A DNA stretch of 6,006 nucleotides from NCBI GenBank assembly GCA_011056825.1, contig DSBH01000073.1, positions 1 through 6,006 of the forward strand. The letters run 5' to 3'. This document shows positions 1 to 6,006 of the stretch, piece after piece (within the stretch, counting starts at the first letter, position 1; each line of letters starts with the position of its first letter). Position numbers and translations under genes: made by a program. The notes under the pieces were generated by a model, which worked only from the letters and a program-made list of their open reading frames with translations, was not told where the DNA came from and ran no database searches. The DNA comes from Deltaproteobacteria bacterium (GTDB taxonomy: Bacteria > Desulfobacterota > Syntrophia > Syntrophales > UBA2210).

Positions 1-1
1 G

Positions 2-187
2 GGCGATCTGTTGTCGCTGGGCCCCGGATCGGTCATTGAACTGGACAAGAATGCCGGCGAGCCCGTTGAAATTTTTCTTAATAACCGGCTCATCGCGCGG
101 GGCGAGGTGGTTGTGGCCAATGAGCGATTAGGTGTCCGGCTGACCGACGTGGTCTCCCATTCGGAACGGATCAACAACCTGAAATAG
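2..187 (+). CDS. fliN: Flagellar motor switch protein FliN, C-terminal part (5' end outside window)
   Basis: This is the 3' end of a gene entering from the left edge; 61 codons remain before the TAG at 185-187. The residues form the C-terminal half of a SpoA (surface presentation of antigens) domain. They read LLSLGPGSVIELDK, then AGEPVEIFLNNRLIARGEVVV, then a GVRLTDVV block, which is the standard FliN ending. FliN is a cytoplasmic component of the flagellar C-ring. With FliM and FliG it switches rotation direction, and it also docks the FliH-FliI export complex near the export gate. It lies 28 bp upstream of fliO in the same orientation, the usual start of this cluster. A FliY-type fusion, with a phosphatase domain before the SpoA domain, cannot be excluded because the N-terminus is missing. 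The SpoA identification itself is firm. Confidence 0.93.
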   Translation, partial: GDLLSLGPGSVIELDKNAGEPVEIFLNNRLIARGEVVVANERLGVRLTDVVSHSERINNLK

Positions 188-215
188 CCTTTGAGGGGCC
201 GTAAAAAGGTGAGAT

Positions 216-629
216 ATGGAATCATCGGAACTGTTCGCCGCTTCAATCAAGATGATCTCGGCGCTGGCTCTCGTACTGGGCGCGGTCGTCATTGTCATGT
301 ACGTGTTGAAAAAAACCGTGAACCGCGGCGGCGCGACGCCGGGAGGCGCGGATATTATTCGTGTCAGGGCCGTCCGGTATCTGGGTGGAAAGAACAGTAT
401 AGCCCTTGTCGACGTGGCGGGTACGATGATCGTGGTGGGACTGTCCCCGCAGGGCATGACGACGCTGGCGCAGATCGATGATCCCGGTACGCTTGACCGA
501 CCGGCCGGAGAAAAAATGATAGATAAGGGCGGTCGCGGAGGTGGATTTGCCCGCCATCTTTCTGAATACGTCTCCCGGTTCCGCGTTCGCGGAACATTTC
601 TGGAGAAGAACAGTGAAAACCATGGATGA
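216..629 (+). CDS. fliO: Flagellar biosynthetic protein FliO
   Basis: This 137-residue protein has one strongly hydrophobic segment (about residues 11-31, ending YVLKK) followed by a basic cytoplasmic domain. The domain contains IIRVRAVRYLGGKNSIALVDVAG and a MIVVGLSPQGMTTLAQI stretch, the FliO pattern of a small beta-rich domain after a single helix. FliO helps FliP assemble and stay stable during export-gate construction and is not part of the finished gate. The start ATG at 216 follows an AAGGTGAG Shine-Dalgarno-like run at 206-213, so the binding site sits very close to the start. The family is poorly conserved in sequence, so the call rests on the membrane-plus-domain architecture, the characteristic residues and the position between fliN and fliP. 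The last 17 bases overlap fliP. The C-terminal 45 or so residues are rich in Gly, Arg and Lys and are probably disordered. Confidence 0.9.
   Translation: MESSELFAASIKMISALALVLGAVVIVMYVLKKTVNRGGATPGGADIIRVRAVRYLGGKNSIALVDVAGTMIVVGLSPQGMTTLAQIDDPGTLDRPAGEKMIDKGGRGGGFARHLSEYVSRFRVRGTFLEKNSENHG
602..615 (+). promoter_or_regulatory. fliP ribosome binding site and GTG start inside fliO
   Basis: GGAGAAG at 602-608 lies within the 3' end of fliO and is spaced 6 bases (counting from GGAGA) from GTG at 613. This spacing favours the GTG over the in-frame ATG at 622. Either start overlaps the fliO stop (627-629), by 17 or 8 bases, which implies translational coupling of FliP to FliO. That is plausible because FliO is FliP's assembly helper. 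The choice between the two starts is an inference. Confidence 0.55.
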
Positions 630-1407
630 GAAGAACAGGTGGCGTTTTATTGCGGCGACGGCGGCGTGTTCCCTGCTCCTTTTATCCGTAACGGCGGGAG
701 TCGCCGGTGCCGAACCGCTGTCTCTGCCGTCGATCGAGGTAAACATAGGGGACGGTGACAGCGGGACCGGCGGGACCGGCGGGACATCAACCCTGCTGCA
801 GCTGTTGATGTTATTCACCGTTCTTTCGCTGGCGCCGGCCATTCTTATCATGCTTACCTCTTTCACCAGGATCGTCGTCGTTCTGTCGCTGCTTCGCCAC
901 GCCCTGGGAACGCAGCAGATCCCCGCGAACCAGATCGTCATCGGTTTGTCGCTCTTTCTGACTTTTTTTATCATGGCGCCCGTGTGGAACGACGTCAACA
1001 GCGGGGCGATACAGCCGTTCGTCGACGAAGAGCTGACCGCCGAAGAGGCCCTCGAGGCGGCTGCCGATCCCGTGCGGGAATTCATGCTCAAGCATACCCG
1101 TGACAAGGACCTGGCGTTGTTCATGAAAATTTCCGGAACAACGCAACCCGGGACGCCGGCTGAAACGGGGCTCACAGAACTTATTCCGGCGTTTGTCATC
1201 AGTGAACTGAAGACGGCCTTTCAAATCGGGTTCATGATCTATGTTCCCTTCCTGATTCTTGATATGGTCGTCGCCAGCGTGCTGCTCTCCATGGGCATGC
1301 TCATGCTGCCGCCCATCATGGTGAGCCTCCCCTTCAAGCTTATGCTTTTCGTGCTCGTGGACGGGTGGTACCTGATAGTCGGTTCACTGGTTGAAAGTTT
1401 TCACTAG
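613..1407 (+). CDS. fliP: Flagellar export gate protein FliP
   Basis: FliP is the main subunit of the FliP5-FliQ4-FliR1 export gate in the inner membrane. From the GTG at 613 the protein is 264 residues. It has a Sec-type signal peptide: a basic start (KNRWR), a hydrophobic core and likely cleavage after AGA at residue 33. Next come a Gly-Thr linker (about 46-60), two hydrophobic helices with SFTRIVVVLSLLRHALGTQQ and NQIVIGLSLFLTFFIM, a periplasmic region (about 135-190), and two C-terminal helices. Both FliP family signatures are visible: PAFVISELKTAFQIGF at about 192-207 and PFLILDMVVASVLLSMGM just after. The start is chosen because GGAGA at 602-606 lies 6 bases before GTG 613; ATG 622 (261 residues) is the alternative, 15 bases from that site. 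Upstream frame to 541 would push the signal peptide inward and is unlikely. The gate loop reads MGMLM (see findings). Confidence 0.96.
   Translation: MKTMDEKNRWRFIAATAACSLLLLSVTAGVAGAEPLSLPSIEVNIGDGDSGTGGTGGTSTLLQLLMLFTVLSLAPAILIMLTSFTRIVVVLSLLRHALGTQQIPANQIVIGLSLFLTFFIMAPVWNDVNSGAIQPFVDEELTAEEALEAAADPVREFMLKHTRDKDLALFMKISGTTQPGTPAETGLTELIPAFVISELKTAFQIGFMIYVPFLILDMVVASVLLSMGMLMLPPIMVSLPFKLMLFVLVDGWYLIVGSLVESFH
763..786 (+). repeat. 9-bp tandem repeat in fliP linker
   Basis: GGGACCGGC occurs twice in direct tandem and is followed by a partial third copy, GGGACA, about 2.7 copies with a 9-base period. It is in frame and encodes Gly-Thr-Gly units (residues 51-58, GTGGTGGT). It lies in the flexible stretch between the cleaved signal peptide and the first membrane helix of mature FliP. 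Copy-number change would add or remove three residues without breaking the frame. Confidence 0.8.
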
Positions 1408-1442
1408 GGACAACGCCCTGATACGGGGGAAAGGTTGCGGCA

Positions 1443-1709
1443 ATGGTCGACGTGGTAATTAAAATCGCCTACGATGCGATACAGATGACGCTGCTTCTGG
1501 CGGCGCCGATGCTTGGTGTCGGGCTTATCATCGGCCTGGCGGTCAGCATTTTCCAGGCGGTCACCCAGGTCCAGGAGACGACGCTTACCTTCGTTCCCAA
1601 AATCGTCGGCGTCCTGCTTGCCCTGGTGATCGCGCTTCCGTGGATGATCAGCATCATGATCAGTTTCACCCACAACCTGTTCACGTCCATACCGTTTTAC
1701 ATACGGTGA
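1443..1709 (+). CDS. fliQ: Flagellar export gate protein FliQ
   Basis: FliQ is the small two-helix subunit that packs around FliP and FliR in the export gate. At 88 residues it matches the family's usual length of about 90. Two hydrophobic helices (about 15-36 and 53-75) flank the diagnostic central loop QAVTQVQETTLTFVPKI, where QVQE and the TLTFVPK stretch are near-invariant. ATG 1443 is preceded by a purine-rich GGGGGAAAGG run (1425-1434) with 8 bases of spacing, so the start is secure. The gene lies 35 bp after fliP and 33 bp before fliR, the universal P-Q-R order. The virulence-type homologue (SctS) is the only other reading, and the flagellar neighbours exclude it. Confidence 0.97.
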   Translation: MVDVVIKIAYDAIQMTLLLAAPMLGVGLIIGLAVSIFQAVTQVQETTLTFVPKIVGVLLALVIALPWMISIMISFTHNLFTSIPFYIR

Positions 1710-1742
1710 AAACCGGGAAGCGAAGCTGGAAGGTGTGAATTC

Positions 1743-2513
1743 ATGGATATCATGCATCTTGCGGCGTCTCACCTCGAGCAGTTCATCCTGGTTTTTCTTC
1801 GAGTGAGCGCCATCATTGCAAGTACGCCCGTGATCGGCAACAGGTCCGTTCCCGTGCGCGTAAAAGGCGGCCTGTCAATCATGATGACTGTCATTATCGC
1901 GCCGGCCGTCGCGGTTCCCCACTATGCCGATCCCTCATTGTCGTTTCTGATTCGGGCGATAGGCGAGGTCATCATCGGCCTGATAATAGGCATTGCGGCG
2001 CAATGCCTGTTCGCGGCGGTTCAGCTTGCCGGGCAGGTCGTCGGGTTCCAGATGGGTTTTGCCATCGTCAACGTGGTGGACCCCCTGACCAGCGCGCAGG
2101 TTTCCGTGATTGCACAGTTCTGTTTTTTTGTATCCATGTTGATTTTCCTGGCCGTGGACGCTCATCACCTGTTCCTGTACGGTATCGCGGAGAGCTTCCG
2201 GATCGTTCCCCTTATGACGTTTTGCATGACCGGCGAATTGACAGAGGCGATTATACAATACGCCCGAAACATATTCAGCGTCGGCCTTTCCATCGGGGCC
2301 CCCGTCATGGTGCTTTTGCTTTTTACCAGTGTCGGTCTCGGCATGGTTGCCAGGACGGTGCCCCAGATAAATATTTTTATCGTCGGGTTTCCCCTTAAAA
2401 TCGGCATAGGCCTTGTCGCGATCGGTATGACGCTGCCGTTCATGGGGCGCGTAATTGGCGCAGCCTTTTCCGATTTCGCCGTTGTTCTGGGGACGTTCCT
2501 GGAACACATGTGA
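1743..2513 (+). CDS. fliR: Flagellar export gate protein FliR
   Basis: FliR is the single-copy subunit that closes the helical FliP-FliQ-FliR gate and contacts FlhB. The 256-residue length is typical (about 260). It is almost entirely hydrophobic, with about six membrane segments. Conserved family blocks include FLRVSAIIASTPVIG near residues 18-32, and GEVIIGLIIG with AVQLAGQVVGFQMGFA and VDP (about 75-115). Later come VDAHHLFL, where many relatives have DGHH, and the hallmark ARTVPQINIFIVGFPLKI near 203-220. ATG 1743 follows GGAAGGTG (1728-1735) with 7 bases of spacing. There is no fusion to FlhB, which occurs in some clostridia; here flhB is separate, 71 bp downstream. Nothing looks truncated. 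Confidence 0.97.
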   Translation: MDIMHLAASHLEQFILVFLRVSAIIASTPVIGNRSVPVRVKGGLSIMMTVIIAPAVAVPHYADPSLSFLIRAIGEVIIGLIIGIAAQCLFAAVQLAGQVVGFQMGFAIVNVVDPLTSAQVSVIAQFCFFVSMLIFLAVDAHHLFLYGIAESFRIVPLMTFCMTGELTEAIIQYARNIFSVGLSIGAPVMVLLLFTSVGLGMVARTVPQINIFIVGFPLKIGIGLVAIGMTLPFMGRVIGAAFSDFAVVLGTFLEHM

Positions 2514-2584
2514 GCCTGCCGGGAATTTGAAACGCCGGGGGCTGGATTTTTGACGAGACCGTCAGGTAACCGTCGAGGCGAACC
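2514..2584 (+). other. 71-bp fliR-flhB spacer
   Basis: This is the longest non-coding gap in the window. I see no convincing sigma-70, sigma-54 or sigma-28 promoter, no strong hairpin with a T-run and no small open frame. A TAA at 2567-2569 is in frame with flhB, so flhB cannot start further upstream. GAGG at 2575-2578, six bases before ATG 2585, is the flhB ribosome binding site. The gap probably belongs to the same transcript. Confidence 0.6.
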
Positions 2585-3682
2585 ATGGCTGAAGATCAGG
2601 GCGATCAACAGGCAAGCCAGGAAAAAACCGAGCAACCTACTCCCAAGCGCCGGGAAGAGGCGCGTAACAAGGGACAGGTCGCGAAGAGCCAGGAGGTGAC
2701 GTCGGTTGTCATTCTTCTCGCCTGCCTGGGACTGTTTTATTTCGCGGCGGCATCGATGATGGAGTCGATGTCGCGCATGATGCGCTGGTACTTTACAGAG
2801 GCGGGATGCTTCCGGATGACCGTCGACGGGACGCGATTACTGTTTGTCGACGCGTTGCGCCGGGTGGGATTGCTTCTTCTGCCCCTGTTGCTGACCGTGT
2901 TTCTGGCGGGGCTCTTGGCCAACCTGATGCAGGTCGGGTTCCTTTTCTCTCCCGAATCGATACGGCCCAAGCTCTCGAAAATAAGCCCCATTCGAGGATT
3001 CAAGCAGAAAGTATCCCTGCGCTCGCTGGTCGAGCTGGCGAAAAGCATGTTCAAGATTGTCATCGTCGCGTTCGTTGTATATTTCACCGTCATGGCTGAA
3101 CTGGAAAACATCATTCCCGCCGGGTGGCTCGGTTCGTGGGGAATTCTCGATTATACGGGATCGGTGTCGTTCAAGATAATTTTTCGCACGTGCTGGGCCC
3201 TGGTGATTCTTGCAGTCCTTGATTACGCCTATCAGAGGTGGGAATACGAAAAGAATCTGCGCATGAGCCCTAAAGAAGTAAAAGATGAACTGAAGAACAC
3301 CGAGGGCGATCCCCTTATCAAGGCCCGCATCAAGCAGCTTCAGCGCGAGGCCGCGCGGCAGCGAATGATGGCGAGTGTCGAAAAGGCCGACGTGGTTGTC
3401 ACCAACCCCACCAGGATCGCCGTCGCGCTGCGGTACGATCCGGGAAACATGAGTGCCCCCGTGGTAACGGCCAAGGGCAAGGGATTCGTTGCGGGAAAGA
3501 TCAGGGAAACGGCGCGGAAGAATGGAGTTCCCATCGTGGAAAATAAACTTCTGGCACAACTATTGAATACGATGGTCAAGGTAAATGAAACCATCCCGTC
3601 GGAACTCTACCGGGCCGTCGCCGAGGTACTGGCTTACGTATACCGGAGAGGAACAGAGCGGGCGGGAGCCTGGAACGGATAA
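2585..3682 (+). CDS. flhB: Flagellar export substrate-specificity switch protein FlhB
   Basis: FlhB caps the export gate and changes secretion from rod/hook to filament substrates after its cytoplasmic domain cleaves itself. This copy has 365 residues. The N-terminus has the family signature EKTEQPTPKRREEARNKGQV (13-32). Four membrane helices follow at about 39-59, 94-120, 155-173 and 196-216. The linker shows MSPKEVKDELKNTEGDP (227-243), and the C-terminal domain has IPSELYRAVAEVLAYVYRR. The autocleavage site at N274-P275 lies in VVVTNPTRIAVALRYD. The usual NPTH tetrad is NPTR here, because codon 3413-3415 is AGG (see findings). The cleavable Asn-Pro pair is intact, so self-cleavage is still expected. 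ATG 2585 is fixed by an in-frame stop just upstream. The stop TAA (3680-3682) shares its last base with the flhA ATG. Confidence 0.97.
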   Translation: MAEDQGDQQASQEKTEQPTPKRREEARNKGQVAKSQEVTSVVILLACLGLFYFAAASMMESMSRMMRWYFTEAGCFRMTVDGTRLLFVDALRRVGLLLLPLLLTVFLAGLLANLMQVGFLFSPESIRPKLSKISPIRGFKQKVSLRSLVELAKSMFKIVIVAFVVYFTVMAELENIIPAGWLGSWGILDYTGSVSFKIIFRTCWALVILAVLDYAYQRWEYEKNLRMSPKEVKDELKNTEGDPLIKARIKQLQREAARQRMMASVEKADVVVTNPTRIAVALRYDPGNMSAPVVTAKGKGFVAGKIRETARKNGVPIVENKLLAQLLNTMVKVNETIPSELYRAVAEVLAYVYRRGTERAGAWNG

Positions 3683-3684
3683 TG
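3680..3684 (+). promoter_or_regulatory. TAATG stop-start overlap coupling flhB and flhA
   Basis: The flhB stop TAA and the flhA ATG share one base. The nearest Shine-Dalgarno-like run, GGGAG at 3664-3668, is 13 bases from the ATG, longer than ideal. Initiation at flhA therefore probably depends on ribosomes finishing flhB. That would keep the two large export-gate proteins in proportion. The coupling is inferred from spacing. Confidence 0.6.
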
Positions 3685-5766
3685 AACGGAACAAGTCCAC
3701 AGAGCAACATCGGCCAGCGCTGGTTCACCGGCGGCAGCACCCTGGTGGGAATGGCTCTCATCGGAATCCTGCTGGTGATGCTTATACCGCTGCCGCCGTC
3801 CGTCCTCGATATTCTCCTGTCGGCCAACATTACTTATGCCATCATCATCCTGCTCGTTGCCATTTACGTGCTGAAGCCGCTCGATTTTTCCGTGTTTCCG
3901 TCGGTGCTGCTCACGGCGACGCTTTTCAGGCTTGCCCTCAACGTCGCTTCCACGCGGCTCATTCTTCTCAACGGCCACGAAGGAACCGAGGCGGCGGGGA
4001 GAGTGATCCAGGCATTCGGTACCTTCGTTGTGGGCGGCAACTTTGTGGTCGGGCTGATCGTTTTTCTCGTCCTCGTACTTATTAATTTTATTGTTATCAC
4101 CAAGGGCGCCACGCGAATCGCCGAGGTCGCGGCCCGGTTCACACTGGACGCCATGCCGGGCAAGCAGATGAGCATCGACGCCGATCTCAACGCGGGACTC
4201 ATCTCGGACACCGATGCCCGCAATCGGCGAAAGTCCGTGGAGCGGGAATCCGATTTTTACGGGGCCATGGACGGGGCGAGCAAGTTTGTCCGCGGTGACG
4301 CCGTAGCCGGCATCGTCATCGTTCTTATCAATATCATCGGAGGCCTCGTGGTGGGGGTCCTGCAGCAGGGCATGGATGTGGGTACCGCGGCCCGCACCTA
4401 CACGCTGCTCACCGTAGGCGACGGTCTGGTGACCCAGATACCCGCGCTGGTCGTATCAGCGGCGGCGGGAATGCTTGTCACGCGCTCGGCGGCGTCGGCG
4501 GACCTGGGCCGTGAAATGTCGGAACAGATTCTGACGCAGCCCCGGGCGATCGCAACGGCGGCGGTTGTGCTCTTTACTTTCGGCATGATTCCCGGTATGC
4601 CCACGTTTGCCTTCATTGTCATGTCCGCCGCCATGTTCGTCCTCGCCTGGAACCTTTCGCGGGCCGCCGCCCGGGAGGAGGAAGAAGAACAAGAGAAAGA
4701 AGCCGTAGCGCCGCCGCCGGAACCGGCGGATACCCTTCTGCCCCTCGATGCCATGGAACTCGATGTGGGATACGGTCTCATCCCGATGGTCGACGCCGGC
4801 CAGGACGGCGAACTGCTCGACAGGATCAAAACATTCCGCCGCCAGTTCGCTCTCGACATGGGATTCATTCTACCGGCGGTTCACATCCGCGACAATCTTC
4901 AACTGAAACCGGGTGAATATGTCATGAAGATCAGGGGGGCGGAAGTCGCCAGGGGAGAAGTGATGATGGACCATTATCTCGTGATCGCTCCGGACGAAAA
5001 CCTTGGCGTCAAGGGTATTCCTGCAACCGAACCGGCATTCGGGCTGCCAGCCCTGTGGGTCACGGAAAAGGAGAAGGAGCTCCTGAGCAGCCAGGGTGTT
5101 GTCGTGGTCGATTCGGCGACGGTTATCATGACCCACATTACGGAGATCGTCAAAAATCACACGGAGGAACTTCTGGGGCGGCAGGATGTCAAGGCGCTTC
5201 TCGAAACATTGTCCCACAGTCATCAGGGCCTGGTGGAAGAGCTGGTACCCTCGGTTGTTCCCCTGGGAACATTGCACAAGGTAATGCAACGGTTGCTGAA
5301 AGAACGCGTGTCCATCCGCGACGTCGCCACCATACTGGAGACGCTTGCGGACCATGTGCCCGTCACGAAAAACGTGGATTTCCTCGCGGGGTATGTCCGC
5401 CAGGCGCTGTCGAGAGCCATTACGAACCAGTACAAGGATGAGAAAAACGAACTCGAGGTGGTTCTCATCTCTCCCGACATGGAGGAAGCCATCAACCGGT
5501 CCGTTCAACACACGGAATTCGAATCCTATGTTCTCGCCGAACCGTCGCTGGTTCAGAACATGGTCGGGACCCTTCAGGACTATGTGAGAACATTCACGGA
5601 ACGGGGGAAACAGCCGGTTATTCTTTGTTCACCCGGCATCAGGAGTGCTCTCTGGAAGCTGCTGGAGAAGTTTTTCCCCTTTATTACTGTTCTGTCTCAC
5701 AGTGAGATCACGCACGATGTACAGATCAAGTCGCTGGGGATGTTGAGGTTGCCCGATGCATCTTAA
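3682..5766 (+). CDS. flhA: Flagellar export apparatus protein FlhA
   Basis: FlhA forms the nonameric ring around the gate, couples proton flow to export and docks chaperone-substrate complexes. At 694 residues it is full length (Salmonella about 692). The N-terminal part (1-325) has about eight membrane helices, a conserved NVASTRLIL block (87-95) and the FHIPEP signature RIAEVAARFTLDAMPGKQMS at 145-164, followed by IDADLNAG. K201 and D206 in MDGASKFVRGDA appear equivalent to charged residues needed for proton use in the Salmonella protein. An acidic linker (about 331-345, with five consecutive Glu) leads to the cytoplasmic domain. There, GLIPMVD, PAFGLPALWV (451-460) and the VQHTE region are conserved. 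The start at 3682 matches the usual N-terminus length. No frameshift or missing block is seen. A virulence-type SctV is excluded by context. Confidence 0.98.
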   Translation: MNGTSPQSNIGQRWFTGGSTLVGMALIGILLVMLIPLPPSVLDILLSANITYAIIILLVAIYVLKPLDFSVFPSVLLTATLFRLALNVASTRLILLNGHEGTEAAGRVIQAFGTFVVGGNFVVGLIVFLVLVLINFIVITKGATRIAEVAARFTLDAMPGKQMSIDADLNAGLISDTDARNRRKSVERESDFYGAMDGASKFVRGDAVAGIVIVLINIIGGLVVGVLQQGMDVGTAARTYTLLTVGDGLVTQIPALVVSAAAGMLVTRSAASADLGREMSEQILTQPRAIATAAVVLFTFGMIPGMPTFAFIVMSAAMFVLAWNLSRAAAREEEEEQEKEAVAPPPEPADTLLPLDAMELDVGYGLIPMVDAGQDGELLDRIKTFRRQFALDMGFILPAVHIRDNLQLKPGEYVMKIRGAEVARGEVMMDHYLVIAPDENLGVKGIPATEPAFGLPALWVTEKEKELLSSQGVVVVDSATVIMTHITEIVKNHTEELLGRQDVKALLETLSHSHQGLVEELVPSVVPLGTLHKVMQRLLKERVSIRDVATILETLADHVPVTKNVDFLAGYVRQALSRAITNQYKDEKNELEVVLISPDMEEAINRSVQHTEFESYVLAEPSLVQNMVGTLQDYVRTFTERGKQPVILCSPGIRSALWKLLEKFFPFITVLSHSEITHDVQIKSLGMLRLPDAS
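5745..5758 (+). promoter_or_regulatory. flhF ribosome binding site and start inside flhA
   Basis: GAGG at 5745-5748 stands 7 bases before ATG 5756, both inside the last codons of flhA. The overlap with flhA is 11 bases (5756-5766). The good spacing together with the FlhF-like N-terminus supports this start. Confidence 0.7.
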
Positions 5767-6006
5767 GAAATACGAAGTACGGAGTATCAGCGAGGCAATG
5801 GAACGGATCAGGCGCGACCTCGGTCCTGACGCCGTCATCCTGTCGTCGCGGCGAATCGGGAAAGGCGCGTCCTCGAGAATTGAAATTGTCGCGGCAATGG
5901 AGCGGGACGAAGGAACGGCGGAGGAAGCGTCGGCGGAAAAGAGCTGGCGCGCCGTCGGTGAACCGGGCCGGTACGCTGAGCATGGTGATCGCTGGAGCCG
6001 GATCGA
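5756..6006 (+). CDS. flhF: Flagellar biosynthesis GTPase FlhF, N-terminal part (3' end outside window)
   Basis: This frame has no stop before the right edge, giving 83 complete codons. The N-terminus KKYEVRSISEAMERIRRDLG followed by PDAVILSSRRI and IEIVAAM is the characteristic FlhF start: a KxYE opening, an EAM..I...LGPDAVILS core and a hydrophobic strand. FlhF is an SRP-family GTPase related to Ffh and FtsY that places flagella at the pole or sets their number, usually with FlhG. The residues after about 50 are charged and low in conservation, as expected for the variable linker before the GTPase domain. The G-motifs lie beyond the window, so GTPase competence cannot be judged. The position straight after flhA is typical and predicts flhG and possibly fliA or chemotaxis genes downstream. 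Confidence 0.92.
   Translation, partial: MHLKKYEVRSISEAMERIRRDLGPDAVILSSRRIGKGASSRIEIVAAMERDEGTAEEASAEKSWRAVGEPGRYAEHGDRWSRI

Noticed and set aside
541..612. A 24-codon upstream extension of the FliP frame to ATG 541.
   Set aside because: It would bury the clear signal peptide behind extra residues and overlap fliO by 89 bases; the GGAGA-spaced start near 613-622 explains the protein better.
243..1199. A 318-codon open frame on the minus strand across fliO and fliP.
   Set aside because: It is antisense to two genes with clear family motifs, its translation is rich in Arg, Ser and Thr without any recognisable domain, and GC-biased third positions readily create such frames.
2514..2584. A possible internal promoter or terminator between fliR and flhB.
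   Set aside because: No recognisable -35/-10 pair, sigma-54 GG-N10-GC element, sigma-28 box or hairpin with a T-run was found; the repeated GCCGGG words are direct, not inverted.
3585..4085. A 166-codon plus-strand frame spanning the flhB-flhA junction.
   Set aside because: It overlaps two strongly supported genes in another frame and its product is a low-complexity Arg/Pro/His-rich sequence.
4870..5511. A 213-codon minus-strand open frame inside flhA.
   Set aside because: It mirrors the conserved cytoplasmic domain of FlhA, its His/Arg-rich translation matches no family I know, and no ribosome binding site was evident.
1..6006. A novel or defence-type system, CRISPR array, mobile element or RNA gene hidden in the window.
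   Set aside because: Nearly every base is within the eight flagellar genes, and I saw no spaced repeats, transposase, tRNA-like or rRNA-like sequence.

Overview
The window is one uninterrupted, co-directional (+ strand) block of flagellar genes. It encodes the membrane export apparatus of the flagellar type III secretion system, flanked by a switch-complex gene and the gene for a flagellar-placement GTPase. The order is fliN (3' end only) - fliO - fliP - fliQ - fliR - flhB - flhA - flhF (5' end only). Every gene was identified by reading the translated protein for conserved family motifs; no database search was made.

The DNA is GC-rich with G/C-rich third codon positions, which explains the many long antisense and out-of-frame open frames. 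A compact fliN-fliO-fliP-fliQ-fliR-flhB-flhA-flhF cluster fits a Gram-negative motile bacterium. The fliO-P-Q-R-flhB-flhA-flhF order is common outside the enterics, for example in Deltaproteobacteria/Desulfobacterota-like lineages, spirochaetes and Firmicutes. The FliP signal peptide and the general protein character make a deltaproteobacterium-like host my best guess, but taxonomy cannot be settled from this window.

Layout: 2-187 is the C-terminal SpoA domain of FliN. 216-629 is fliO, overlapping the start of fliP (613-1407). fliQ (1443-1709) and fliR (1743-2513) follow with gaps of about 35 bp, each with a good ribosome binding site. A 71-bp gap, the largest in the window, precedes flhB (2585-3682). 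The flhB stop shares one base with the flhA start (3682-5766), and flhA overlaps flhF (5756 to the window edge) by 11 bp. This spacing implies one polycistronic transcript with translational coupling at fliO/fliP, flhB/flhA and flhA/flhF. No promoter or terminator was recognised inside the window.

How the genes work together: FliP, FliQ and FliR build the export gate core, with FliO helping FliP assemble. FlhB sits on that core and sets substrate specificity through its self-cleaving cytoplasmic domain. FlhA forms the surrounding ring, which docks export chaperones and uses the proton-motive force. FliN is part of the C-ring that receives substrates and switches rotation. FlhF acts upstream in placing or numbering flagella.

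This is an ordinary core locus, and I found no hidden new system. The most notable departures are an NPTR sequence at the FlhB autocleavage site, where NPTH is typical, and a Met-Leu-Met version of the FliP methionine gate loop.
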